A DNA stretch of 64,000 nucleotides from JAIRMO01 sp046533115 (GCF_046533115.1 NZ_JAJQRC010000005.1:46906-110905); one strand, 5' to 3'; shown: positions 51,550 through 59,443, counted from the stretch's first letter. Numbers and translations: made by a program. The notes: generated by a model from the letters alone, not told the origin.

Positions 51550-51700
51550 AGAAATTCACCACAAAGGCGCAGAAGGCGAATAAGGAAATTAAGAATGAAT
51601 AATGAAAAGTGAAGAATGTACTATTCTTCCTCACGCTTCATTCTTCATTTTTCCCTTTTAATTCTTCTTCGCCTTCTGCGCCTTTGTGGTAAAATTCTTA
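51550..51700. repeat. Family-B inverted repeat, copy after the aminopeptidase gene
   Basis: accacaaaggcgcagaaggc at the left and gccttctgcgcctttgtggt at the right are perfect inverted arms. The interior is a purine-rich/pyrimidine-rich mirror (aatgaaaagtgaagaatg / cattcttcatttttccc). Two further half-copies (cctttgtggttaaattctta) follow to 51750. Confidence 0.75.
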
Positions 51701-51796
51701 ATCCGGTAAATTTCTTAATATTGTGCCTTTGTGGTTAAATTCTTAATGCGGTTAAATTCCAATACCGGCTGAATTTTAAAATTATGCAAATTTCTC

Positions 51797-51823
51797 TAAA
51801 GCGTTTTTTAGAAAAACCGATAC
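51797..51823 (+). promoter_or_regulatory. Sigma-28 promoter of flaB
   Basis: TAAAGCGT (51797-51804), 11 bases and ACCGATAC (51816-51823) match the flagellar consensus TAAAGTTT-N11-GCCGATAA closely. Transcription from here would make a leader of about 300 bases before the flaB ATG. Confidence 0.75.
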
Positions 51824-51883
51824 TAATAATGAACTCGGATAATACCCGTGCCCGTTGGGCCTCCGTGTTTACCGGTTCAGAGC

Positions 51884-52041
51884 GGAACCTTTGGTTCCCC
51901 CTCACCCTTCCGGAACGGGTGGGTTGAGGGTTCGGAGTTTTTCCAGGGGAAAAACTCCATGGCACATTATTTTTCTGTAGTTTTCCGAGAGGAAAACTAC
52001 AAGATAAAACCGCTTGCGGTTTTATCACGGCAAGGATGCCG
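51884..52041 (+). promoter_or_regulatory. Array of tandem hairpins in the flaB leader
   Basis: Consecutive stems fill this part of the leader. They are GGAACC-TTT-GGTTCC (51884-51898), an imperfect CCCTCACCC/GGGTGGGTTGAGGG (51899-51930), and a perfect 11-bp GGAGTTTTTCC/GGAAAAACTCC (51934-51958). A perfect 10-bp GTAGTTTTCC-GAGA-GGAAAACTAC with a GNRA loop (51977-52000) follows, then a perfect 11-bp GATAAAACCGC/GCGGTTTTATC (52003-52026), and CGGC/GCCG (52028-52041). The stems differ in sequence, so they are not copies. No T-run follows any of them, so they are not simple terminators. They may stabilise the flagellin mRNA or control its translation. Confidence 0.7.
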
Positions 52042-52128
52042 CGGCGTCCCAAACCGTCAGGGGATGGTTACTATCATCAGACCAGTGTCTGGGGATAGCT
52101 GGGCGCCGAAAAAGCCAAAGGAGTGTAT

Positions 52129-52989
52129 ATGATCATTAATCACAACCTCAGCGCGATGTTTGCCGACAGGTCCCTCAAGGTCACCCAGACTTTTCTGGAC
52201 AAAAACATGGAGAAACTGTCGAGTGGCTTGCGTATCAACCGCGCCGGTGATGATGCTTCCGGGCTCGCTGTTTCCGAAAAGATGCGGAGCCAAATTCGGG
52301 GTTTGAACATGGCATCTTTTAATGCCCAGAATGGTATTTCATTCATTCAAACCACGGAAGGCTATCTTCAGGAAACCCAGGACATCATGCAGCGTATCCG
52401 CGAATTGGCGGTACAGTCTTCGAACGGTATTTATACCGCCGAAGACCGGATGTATATCCAGGTCGAAGTCTCCGCCTTAATTGACGAAGTTGACCGGATT
52501 GCCTCCCACGCCCAGTTCAACGGGATGAATATGCTGACCGGACGGTTCGGTCGCCAAATCGGCGAAAACGTGGTTACCGCCTCTATGTGGTTCCATATCG
52601 GCGCCAACATGGATCAGCGGGAACAGGTGTTTATCGGCACCATGACCGCCAAGGGCCTCGGGGTCCGTAACGTGGGTGACGAGAGTATTCTTTCACTGTC
52701 CGAACCGGATAGTGCCAACCGTGCCATTGGAACCCTCGACGAAGCGCTCAAGAGGATCAGCAAACAACGGGCTGATCTTGGCGCCTACCAAAACCGCTTG
52801 GAGCACGCGGTCCGCGGCCTCGACATTGGAGCCGAAAATCTGCAAGCCTCCGAATCCCGCATCCGGGATACCAACATGGCGAACGAGATGGTCTCTTTTA
52901 CCAAGAACCAGATCCTCAACCAGGCTGGAACCGCGATGTTGGCTCAGGCAAACCAACGGGGACAAACCGTTCTCCAACTTCTGCAGTAG
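52129..52989 (+). CDS. flaB: Periplasmic flagellar filament core protein FlaB
   Basis: The ATG at 52129 (MIINHNLSAMFADRSLK) has an AAAGGAG site and gives 286 residues, the normal length for spirochaete FlaB. The conserved N-terminal coiled coil (SSGLRINRAGDDASGLAVSE; MRSQIRGLNMASFNAQNGIS) and C-terminal coiled coil (AENLQASESRIRDTNMANEM; QAGTAMLAQANQRGQTVLQL) build the filament core; the middle is short, as usual for periplasmic flagella. No signal peptide is present, since flagellins go through the type III export channel. It sits behind a sigma-28-like promoter and a hairpin-rich leader and has two terminators downstream. Confidence 0.97.
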   Translation: MIINHNLSAMFADRSLKVTQTFLDKNMEKLSSGLRINRAGDDASGLAVSEKMRSQIRGLNMASFNAQNGISFIQTTEGYLQETQDIMQRIRELAVQSSNGIYTAEDRMYIQVEVSALIDEVDRIASHAQFNGMNMLTGRFGRQIGENVVTASMWFHIGANMDQREQVFIGTMTAKGLGVRNVGDESILSLSEPDSANRAIGTLDEALKRISKQRADLGAYQNRLEHAVRGLDIGAENLQASESRIRDTNMANEMVSFTKNQILNQAGTAMLAQANQRGQTVLQLLQ

Positions 52990-53009
52990 TTTTAATGGCA
53001 GCCTGAGAA

Positions 53010-53035
53010 CCGCAAAAAAGCCTAATTTTTTGCGG
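53010..53035 (+). terminator. Hairpin after flaB
   Basis: CCGCAAAAAA and TTTTTTGCGG form a 10-bp stem with a 6-base loop, starting 21 bases after the flaB stop. The T-run is inside the stem, so termination may be partial. Confidence 0.6.
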
Positions 53036-53084
53036 CACCAGCGGTTCCGGCGCCAAAATTACCACAGGGACGTACCGGGAAGGC

Positions 53085-53120
53085 GCCGTTCCGGTTTTAA
53101 CCGGAACGGCTTCTTTTTTT
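53085..53120 (+). terminator. Strong rho-independent terminator of flaB
   Basis: GCCGTTCCGGTT and AACCGGAACGGC form a perfect 12-bp stem, followed by TTCTTTTTTT. Confidence 0.92.
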
Positions 53121-53146
53121 ACCGGCCGGCAATGGACAGAAAAAAA

Positions 53147-53334
53147 CCACGAACCACACGAATAATAGTAAGAAATTCACCACGAAGGCGCAGAAGGCGA
53201 AGAAGTAAGAAAGAAGATTTAAGGAAGGAAGGAAGGAAGGAAGAACGAACCACTCCTCATTTCTAACTCCTAACTCCTCTCCCTTTTTCTCATTTAATTG
53301 ACCGTGTAGCGGTCTACCTTGCGCCTTTGTGGTC
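53147..53334. repeat. Mixed family-A, family-B and GACCGC-hairpin repeats
   Basis: aaccacgaaccacacgaa (family-A left arm) is followed by accacgaaggcgcagaaggc (family B), a (GGAA)n tract near 53220-53242, and ctcatttaattGACCGT-GTA-GCGGTCtaccttg (53289-53321). It closes with cgcctttgtggt. The mosaic shows repeated insertion of different elements in one gap. Confidence 0.65.
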
Positions 53335-53398
53335 ATTTTATACTGCATTCCGGCTCTGCCTGATTGAAAAAAATCCTTTTCCGTTACATAGTTATTAT

Positions 53399-54085
53399 AT
53401 GCGGTTTTACCGATTTGCGATTACGCTTCTTTTTATTTTTACCTGTTTTTCCGTATTTTCCCAGACAGCCCCCGCCGGGATGCCGCAGGAGGCTCTGCAA
53501 AATTACCGTATCGGCCGGGATCTGGAGGCCGAGAGCCGTATGGAAGAGGCGGATCGGTATTATGCCGAAGCGGTACGGATATGCATGGATGAAATCTCCC
53601 GAAATGCGGCGACCATGGATACCTATGCGGCGCTTACCTGGACCTTACGGCGTCAGCGGAAATTTGCCGAAGTTATCAGTTGGGGGGAACGGGCCCTTCA
53701 GATCAATGCCAATGATTACCGTATCATAGAAACCATGGGCGAGGCCTATTTTTATCTCAACGATTACCCCCGGTCCCTTAATTTTATGCAGCGTTATGTG
53801 AATTTTCTGCCCCGGGGGGAGCAGGCCCCCATGGCCTATTTTTTTATCGGAGAAATATTCAGGCTCCAGGGAAGATTCCGCCATGCCGATATCGCCTATA
53901 CCACCGCCCTGCAATTAGCTCCCCATATATCCCTCTGGTGGTACCGGCTTGGGGCGGTTCGTGAAGCGGCGGGCGATTATGTCCCGGCAATACAGGCCTA
54001 CGAACAGGCCCTGCGGATCAACCCCAATTACCCGGAAGCATCCCAGGGACTGGAGCGGGTCCGGTCAAGTAGAAATGAAATTTAA
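53399..54085 (+). CDS. Exported TPR protein
   Basis: The ATG at 53399 (MRFYRFAITLLFIFTCFSVF) starts a clear signal peptide; the frame upstream is repeat sequence. The product has 228 residues, and the mature part is built from about five TPR-like repeats (AESRMEEADRYYAEAVRICM; PRSLNFMQRYVNFLPRGEQA; AGDYVPAIQAYEQALRINPN). The cell location is the periplasm. TPR proteins act as scaffolds for complexes; the partner is unknown. The TAA stop (54083-54085) is the beginning of a family-A repeat (TAACCACGAACC), so the C-terminus was defined by the insertion. Confidence 0.85.
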   Translation: MRFYRFAITLLFIFTCFSVFSQTAPAGMPQEALQNYRIGRDLEAESRMEEADRYYAEAVRICMDEISRNAATMDTYAALTWTLRRQRKFAEVISWGERALQINANDYRIIETMGEAYFYLNDYPRSLNFMQRYVNFLPRGEQAPMAYFFIGEIFRLQGRFRHADIAYTTALQLAPHISLWWYRLGAVREAAGDYVPAIQAYEQALRINPNYPEASQGLERVRSSRNEI

Positions 54086-54320
54086 CCACGAACCACACAA
54101 ACGACACGAACAAAATATGACTTTCAAATGAAAGTTCGTGATAGTTTTTGTTAGTTCGTGATTTTATCAATATTCTTAGCCTAATCAAGGCACTGATACG
54201 ATGGTTATAATAAACAACCCACTATATTCAAAGAGATTTTACCATAAATAGCATAAATAACACGAACAAATTATAGCTTTCAAATGAAAATTTCGTGAGG
54301 TTCGTGTAGTTCGTGGTTAA
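54083..54320. repeat. Family-A repeat pair between two convergent genes
   Basis: A left arm TAACCACGAACCACACAAAC and right arm TTCGTGAGGTTCGTGTAG...GGTTAA (ending 54320) enclose about 190 AT-rich bases. Inside are short CTTTCAAATGAAAG palindromes (54121 and 54270). It starts in the TPR stop codon and ends 3 bases before the stop of the opposite gene. Confidence 0.7.
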
Positions 54321-54322
54321 TC

Positions 54323-55609
54323 CTATTCTGCCTGCATACTATGAGGTACTAAGGCGGAACCGGTCAGACCGAGCAGGGTTAAGCCCAGGGTGAGTAATAC
54401 CCCGCCGGCCAGGAGCAGCATCCCCGGTACGGTCCTTTTCGGTTCCCCTGCTGCTGCCGGGCTTCCGGGGGTTGTCCTGCCAGGGGCCGCGGAGGCTTCT
54501 TCGGCGCTTAATTCCACCAGCAGCGCGTCAATCCCTTCGATAAAATGTTTCCGGGTAATACGGCCCTTTTGTTCGATGAGCCGATCGAAAAGCCGGAAGG
54601 ATTCACCGATAAAAAACCCAAACCGTCCGGGAAAGCGCAGGTCCGATCCTATGGCAGCCTTGGATAAGAAGAAGAGCCCCTCCAGGGTAATTGCCTTGTG
54701 CAGTCCCGAAAGGAGGCTGCCCTGGGTAAGGCGGAGGGGGCCGAATTCCGCTAAAACCCTGCCGTAGGGGACCAGCAGATTGCAAAAAACAATAGCCGCC
54801 ATGATAAAAAGGGTGAAGAGGGGGGCGATTTTTTTCCCGGTCAGCCGGGCATAGATGCCAAAGAGCAAAAACTGCACTCCCCGGGTAAGGGTGGAGGGAT
54901 TAAAAAGAAAGGCCCCCATCATGATAAACCCCGCAAAAAGGAGGTCCCGCCCCGGGATTCCCGTTTTTTTGCCGGAATTCCCCCGGAGGGGCGTTGCCCG
55001 GTCAGACAGGTCCGGGGGGGGGAGGGCATGTGCCCCATCCCCCAAGGGCAGAGCGCGGCAGGTCCGGTACCAGCGGGATCGGGCGGTAAAAATTTCACAG
55101 AAAAGCCCCAGCACAATACCGGTCAGGACCCCCAGCCCCAGAAAGGGGGGGGCAATAAATTGCACCCCTTCCCCAAAGATAAAAAGCCTGGCCAGGACCA
55201 GTTGGACGCCGTTGGAAAGGAGGGCTCCGGCGGTACTGACCCCGACAAAGCCGATGCGGCCCGATCCCAGGCAACGGCGCAGCAGGTACATCACGGCGCC
55301 GGAGGCAAGGGTCCCGGCCAGGGAGAACAAAAAAACATAGGAAAAAAGGGACCCGGTGATAAGCCCCTGCCCCAGGATCTTGATAAAGACCAGCAGGGCG
55401 AAATTTTTAACGGAAAGGATATCCAGGGCCGCTATCAGGGGCATATTGGCAAGCCCTATCCGCATAAAGGGAAGGGGTTTGGGGATCATATACTCCAGGG
55501 CAGCTAAAAAGAAGCAGCAGGCCCCCAACAGGGCCGTCGTGGCAGGATCTCCGGAGCCCCTGACACCGTCCGGCCTACCAGACCGTACCGTCAAGTTCCT
55601 CGCCCGCAT
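54323..55609 (-). CDS. Gx-transporter (HepT-like) fused to an EcfT-like membrane domain
   Basis: The protein has 428 residues with two membrane parts. Residues about 25-180 match the Gx_transp family, once called heptaprenyl diphosphate synthase component I and probably an ECF-type substrate-binding subunit (PLPFMRIGLANMPLIAALDI; IKILGQGLITGSLFSYVFLF). After a hydrophilic linker, residues about 225-345 (FAGFIMMGAFLFNPSTLTRG; PLFTLFIMAAIVFCNLLVPY) look like an EcfT/CbiQ-like transmembrane part, followed by a tail with one more helix. The start overlaps the NusG_II gene by 35 bases and may be later. The gene order slyD-NusG_II-Gx suggests an operon; NusG_II and Gx genes also pair in other anaerobes near flavin/Rnf functions. 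The substrate is unknown. Confidence 0.82.
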   Translation of the reverse strand: MRARNLTVRSGRPDGVRGSGDPATTALLGACCFFLAALEYMIPKPLPFMRIGLANMPLIAALDILSVKNFALLVFIKILGQGLITGSLFSYVFLFSLAGTLASGAVMYLLRRCLGSGRIGFVGVSTAGALLSNGVQLVLARLFIFGEGVQFIAPPFLGLGVLTGIVLGLFCEIFTARSRWYRTCRALPLGDGAHALPPPDLSDRATPLRGNSGKKTGIPGRDLLFAGFIMMGAFLFNPSTLTRGVQFLLFGIYARLTGKKIAPLFTLFIMAAIVFCNLLVPYGRVLAEFGPLRLTQGSLLSGLHKAITLEGLFFLSKAAIGSDLRFPGRFGFFIGESFRLFDRLIEQKGRITRKHFIEGIDALLVELSAEEASAAPGRTTPGSPAAAGEPKRTVPGMLLLAGGVLLTLGLTLLGLTGSALVPHSMQAE

Positions 55610-55973
55610 CTTTGGCTTCCACCCGGATCAACACCTTATTCGGCAGACACGCTATCCATTGCCCGTGGCCGTGGATGGTCCCCGCCGCGACACAAAGCTG
55701 GTTGGTACAGGGGGAAGAGAGCACCCGGGCCCGGCCGCCCCGCAATTCCACCGTCGTGGCCCCCAGGGGGCCCGCCACGGAGACAATTTCTTCCGCGTCC
55801 AGGGGGAATACCCAGCTTCCGCCGGGGCCCCGGATGACCAGCTCCCTTTGCCGGCCCGGCCCGGCATACACCAAAACAGCGGAAAAGACCGAAATCGCCA
55901 GGGCAAGGACGATAACCAGCACATCGAAAACTTTAATAGCGGCGCCCCAAAAAACCGGCTTCCGGGGGGGCAT
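55575..55973 (-). CDS. NusG domain II-type membrane protein
   Basis: The protein has 132 residues. One N-terminal membrane helix (about 12-32: VFDVLVIVLALAISVFSAVL) precedes a NusG_II beta-fold (RELVIRGPGGSWVFPL; TTVELRGGRARVLSSPCTNQ; WIACLPNKVLIRVEA) exposed outside the membrane. It is not the transcription factor NusG. Members of this family are usually encoded beside Gx-transporter genes, as here. The Cys residues in SSPCTNQLCVAAG form a conserved pair that might bind metal or cofactor. It starts 2 bases after the slyD stop. Confidence 0.88.
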   Translation of the reverse strand: MPPRKPVFWGAAIKVFDVLVIVLALAISVFSAVLVYAGPGRQRELVIRGPGGSWVFPLDAEEIVSVAGPLGATTVELRGGRARVLSSPCTNQLCVAAGTIHGHGQWIACLPNKVLIRVEAKDAGEELDGTVW

Positions 55974-55975
55974 GG

Positions 55976-56494
55976 TTAACCGCAGCCGCCGCAGCCGTCA
56001 CAATGATGATGGCGTCCATGGGCATGATGCGGGTGGTGGGGATGACCGTGGGATATCTCCTCGGGGCTGGCTTCCCGGACGGAAACCACCGTAATATCAA
56101 AGGTCAGATCCATGCCCGCCATGGGGTGATTGGCATCCACCGTGACCGTACTGCCTTCCACCTGCGTAACCGTTACCATTTGGGAACCCTCGGGGGTATC
56201 GGCCTCAAACTGCATCCCCGCTTTTACGGTCCCGGCCCCTTCAAAATTTTCCAGGGGAACCTGGATGACCAAATTTTCATCCCGTTCCCCATAGGCGTCG
56301 GCGGCGCTTATGGTCACGGTAAAAGCATCCCCTTCGGTTTTTCCCTCCAGGGCTTTCTCCAGGCCGGGAATAATATTCTCATGTCCATGAAGATAAACCA
56401 AGGGTTCAAAGTTGGAAGAAGTCTCGATAAACTGATTTTCCGCGTCCCTGAGGGTGTAACCGATACTGACCACTCGATTTTTGATAATATGCAT
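55976..56494 (-). CDS. slyD: FKBP-type peptidyl-prolyl isomerase SlyD
   Basis: The ATG at 56494 (MHIIKNRVVSIGYTLRD) gives 172 residues; a GTG 15 bases upstream is possible. The FKBP fold with the inserted chaperone flap is evident (FEPLVYLHGHENIIPGLEKA; NHPMAGMDLTFDITVVSVRE). The C-terminus is a His/Cys-rich metal-binding tail (HGHPHHPHHAHGRHHH, then CDGCGGCG) that binds nickel and zinc. It helps protein folding and metal delivery to hydrogenases. It is the first gene of the slyD-NusG_II-Gx cluster. Confidence 0.94.
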   Translation of the reverse strand: MHIIKNRVVSIGYTLRDAENQFIETSSNFEPLVYLHGHENIIPGLEKALEGKTEGDAFTVTISAADAYGERDENLVIQVPLENFEGAGTVKAGMQFEADTPEGSQMVTVTQVEGSTVTVDANHPMAGMDLTFDITVVSVREASPEEISHGHPHHPHHAHGRHHHCDGCGGCG

Positions 56495-56726
56495 AACATG
56501 GTATACCACAAAGTAATAAAGGGATCAATATTTGTAACCTCTTGGGGCTTGGATGGTTTAACATAAAAAGTCAAAGAGCTGGTTTCAAAATGAACGTGAA
56601 TTTTGGGAATGGCTCGTCAATAAGGTAATTTCGCCTGGCCGTAACCGGTTTTCCTCCGCTTGGTTACGGTTTTTTTTTGTTTTAGCCGTTACGGAGTCCT
56701 CGCGCACGGGCCGATCCCGGGGGGGC

Positions 56727-58034
56727 TTAGACACAGCTCGCGATGGCGCCCTGCAGCGCGTCAAGTTGGGGGTCAATAAGGGCCACCGGGTCGGTTTTAT
56801 GCTGGAGCTTCCTGAGCTTCTCCGGAATTTCAAGCTCTGCGCCCAGAATCTCCGCAATCATATCGGCCTGCTTGGCCGGATGACCCGTGGCAAGGACCAC
56901 CACATGGCCGTAAAAATCCCCCCCGCCTTTGGCGTACCGTTCCGCGGCGGCATAGGCTACCGCACTGTGGGAATCGAGGATCAGATGGTGCTGCTTCCAG
57001 GCTTTTTCCAGGGCAATTAAGGTCGCCTGATCGTCCACGGTTTCGGGGTACACCATGTTCCGCATCACCGCCGGCGCTTCCTGATAAAAAGCCACCAGTC
57101 TTTTATAATTTGAGGGCTGGCTTACGTCCAGGGCGGGGGAATTGGTGGTGATCAGGGGGTGAGGCCTATACTCCTTCCCCCGGAAAAAATCGCCAAAGGC
57201 ATTATTGGCGTTCATGGCGGCGATAAAGCCGCTGAGGGGGAGCCCGAATTTCCATGCGTAAAGTCCGGCAATCAAATTGCCAAAATTACCGCAGGGTACG
57301 CTGAAGATCAGATCTTCCTTTATGTGCTGTTTGACCTTTATAAAGGCATAGAGATAGTAAAATGCCTGGGGTAATAAACGGCCCACATTTATCGCGTTGG
57401 CGCTGGTTATCCCGTACCGGTCCGCAAAGGGCCGGTCATGAATGGCCTCCGCCACCAGGCGCTGGCAGTCGTCAAAGGTCCCCCGTATCTGAATCGGGAT
57501 AATGTTCCCCCCATTTTGGATAAAAAACGCGGGGTCCAGGCCCCGGATCGGCCCCGATGGGTAGAGGATTACCGCAATAATCCCCTGGCGCTTATAAAAG
57601 GCATGGGCGATACTGACGCCGGTATCCCCCTTGGCGGCGGAGAGGGTCATGGCAAAGCCCTTGTTTTTAATGAGTTCTTCCATAACCGCCGCCAAAAAGG
57701 CAATCCCAAAATCCTTAAAAACCCCGGTAGGCCCGTTATAAAGGGTTAATACCGATAAATCGTCATCCAACTGTTTGAGTTCCGGTTCAAAATCAAAGGC
57801 GCTTTCCGCCACCCGGGAGGCGGAAAAGGGGTTTAACTCACCCTGGAGCAGGCCGGGGGTCACCGCCGCCACCAGCTCCGGATAACTGATATCGAGATCC
57901 ATATAGAGAAAAAACTGCCGCATATCCGTCACCGATGCCGGGACATAAAGCCCTTCCCCGGCAGGCAGGCAGCGGAGTACCGCATCCTTAAAAGAAACCA
58001 ACCTATCATCTGACTGGGTAGACCTGAATTGCAT
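56727..58034 (-). CDS. thrC: Threonine synthase
   Basis: This 435-residue pyridoxal-phosphate enzyme makes L-threonine from O-phosphohomoserine. Lys107 in LYNGPTGVFKDFG holds the cofactor. AAKGDTGVSIAHAFYKRQGI (phosphate-binding) and VPCGNFGNLIAGLYAWKFGL are typical of the short, E. coli-like class. Length is normal. It is divergent from serC-serA with about 300 bases between. No leader peptide or T-box was recognised upstream. Confidence 0.96.
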   Translation of the reverse strand: MQFRSTQSDDRLVSFKDAVLRCLPAGEGLYVPASVTDMRQFFLYMDLDISYPELVAAVTPGLLQGELNPFSASRVAESAFDFEPELKQLDDDLSVLTLYNGPTGVFKDFGIAFLAAVMEELIKNKGFAMTLSAAKGDTGVSIAHAFYKRQGIIAVILYPSGPIRGLDPAFFIQNGGNIIPIQIRGTFDDCQRLVAEAIHDRPFADRYGITSANAINVGRLLPQAFYYLYAFIKVKQHIKEDLIFSVPCGNFGNLIAGLYAWKFGLPLSGFIAAMNANNAFGDFFRGKEYRPHPLITTNSPALDVSQPSNYKRLVAFYQEAPAVMRNMVYPETVDDQATLIALEKAWKQHHLILDSHSAVAYAAAERYAKGGGDFYGHVVVLATGHPAKQADMIAEILGAELEIPEKLRKLQHKTDPVALIDPQLDALQGAIASCV

Positions 58035-58185
58035 GTATATCCTCGATAAAAAACTACTGTTTTTAGTTTACTACCGCCCCCCAAAATCAGCAAGAGGAAC
58101 AGTATAGGTACGTGAAGAACCTCCGGTGTCAAGTGGAACCCGTGATGCCTAAAAATAAAATCTAATTATGAGGCAATGCCCGATC

Positions 58186-58243
58186 TTGACACAAAATCTC
58201 ATTTATTTTATCATAATTTTGTTATGGTGTGAAATATTTCACA
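58186..58243 (+). promoter_or_regulatory. Promoter and CRP-like palindrome upstream of serC
   Basis: TTGACA (58186-58191), a 17-base spacer and TATCAT (58209-58214) are followed by TGTGAAATATTTCACA (58228-58243), a perfect 16-bp palindrome. It matches the CRP/FNR-family consensus TGTGA-N6-TCACA exactly. It lies downstream of the start of transcription, so it would repress. The remaining part of 58035-58330 has only short AT-rich pieces. Confidence 0.65.
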
Positions 58244-58330
58244 ACCAAAGGGGATTGCGAATGAAAGCTTGTGAAAAGGAGGCTTCCCCTAAAGCCGGTT
58301 GGGGGCGGGGAAACCGTAAGGAGGTGTGGT

Positions 58331-59443
58331 TTGCGGGTATATAATTTTTCTTCCGGGCCTTCGACCCTGCCGCTGCCGGTGCTGGAACGGGCCGCGGCGG
58401 AAATGACCGACGCCAACGGGACCGGCCAATCGGTGATGGAGATGAGCCATCGATCCGGGGATTTTAAGCCCATTATCGAAAAAACCGAGGCCCTGCTCCG
58501 GGAATTGATGGGGATTCCCTCCAATTACCGGGTGCTTTTCCTCCAGGGGGGGGCGTCGCTGCAATTTTCCATGATCCCCCTCAACCTGGCCGCAAGGGAG
58601 GCGGGTTCCCCGAAAAAACGGGCTTCCTATGTGGAAACCGGCATTTGGGCAAAAAAGGCCGCCGAGGAGGGGGCGAAATACGCCGATGTAGCGGTGCTTG
58701 CCTCCTCAAAAGACCGGGATTATACCTATATCCCCCCGGCGCCGGCGCCGGATCCGGGGGACGCCTTTTACCACATCACCCTGAACAATACCATCGTGGG
58801 CACCAAATGGGACAAATTGCCCGAGACCGGCCCGGTGCCCCTGGCTGCGGATATTTCCAGTTGTATCCTCTCGGAACCCCTGGAGGTGTCCAAATTCGGC
58901 ATCCTCTATGCGGGGGCGCAGAAAAACCTGGGGCCGGCGGGGACCACCGTGGTGATTATCCGGGAGGATCTCATCGGCCGGGCCCCGTCCTGGACCCCGG
59001 CCCTGCTCCGGTACGACATTTCCGCCGGGGAAGGGTCCATGTACAATACCCCCCCCTGTTACGGGATCTACATCATGGGCCTGGTTCTGGAATGGCTTAA
59101 GGGGCTGGGAGGGGTGGCGGCCATCGGTGAAGTGAACCGGAAAAAGGCGGAACTCCTCTACTCGTATCTGGAAAGTTCGCGGATCTTCCGGTCGCCGGTG
59201 GAAAAACCCTTCCGCAGTCTGATGAACATCCCCTTTATCGTCTCGGGAACCGATCCGGAGAACCGGAAGGACCTGGAGACCCGCTTTGTCAGGGAAGCCG
59301 CCGCCGAGGGCCTGGTGAACCTGGCCGGACACCGCCTGGTGGGGGGGATGCGGGCCAGTATCTACAACGCCATGCCCCGGGAAGGGGTCCGGGCGCTGAT
59401 CGCCTTTATAGAGAAATTTGAGAAAAAAGAAGGAAAAAAATAG
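58331..59443 (+). CDS. serC: Phosphoserine aminotransferase
   Basis: The start is TTG at 58331 behind a perfect AAGGAGGT, giving 370 residues beginning with the canonical VYNFSSGPSTLP; a longer frame upstream lacks these features. This class V aminotransferase turns 3-phosphohydroxypyruvate into phosphoserine. Lys198 in YAGAQKNLGPAGTTVVI binds pyridoxal phosphate. MEMSHRSGDFKPIIEKTEAL and YNTPPCYGIYIMGLVLEWL are typical. It is followed without a gap by serA (TAG then ATG), a clear biosynthetic operon. Confidence 0.96.
   Translation: MRVYNFSSGPSTLPLPVLERAAAEMTDANGTGQSVMEMSHRSGDFKPIIEKTEALLRELMGIPSNYRVLFLQGGASLQFSMIPLNLAAREAGSPKKRASYVETGIWAKKAAEEGAKYADVAVLASSKDRDYTYIPPAPAPDPGDAFYHITLNNTIVGTKWDKLPETGPVPLAADISSCILSEPLEVSKFGILYAGAQKNLGPAGTTVVIIREDLIGRAPSWTPALLRYDISAGEGSMYNTPPCYGIYIMGLVLEWLKGLGGVAAIGEVNRKKAELLYSYLESSRIFRSPVEKPFRSLMNIPFIVSGTDPENRKDLETRFVREAAAEGLVNLAGHRLVGGMRASIYNAMPREGVRALIAFIEKFEKKEGKK

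Noticed and set aside
19048..58168. Shared gtgatgcctaa(aa)taaaatct at about 19048 and 58142
   Set aside because: It is short and AT-rich, without structure or consistent context; too little for a repeat family.
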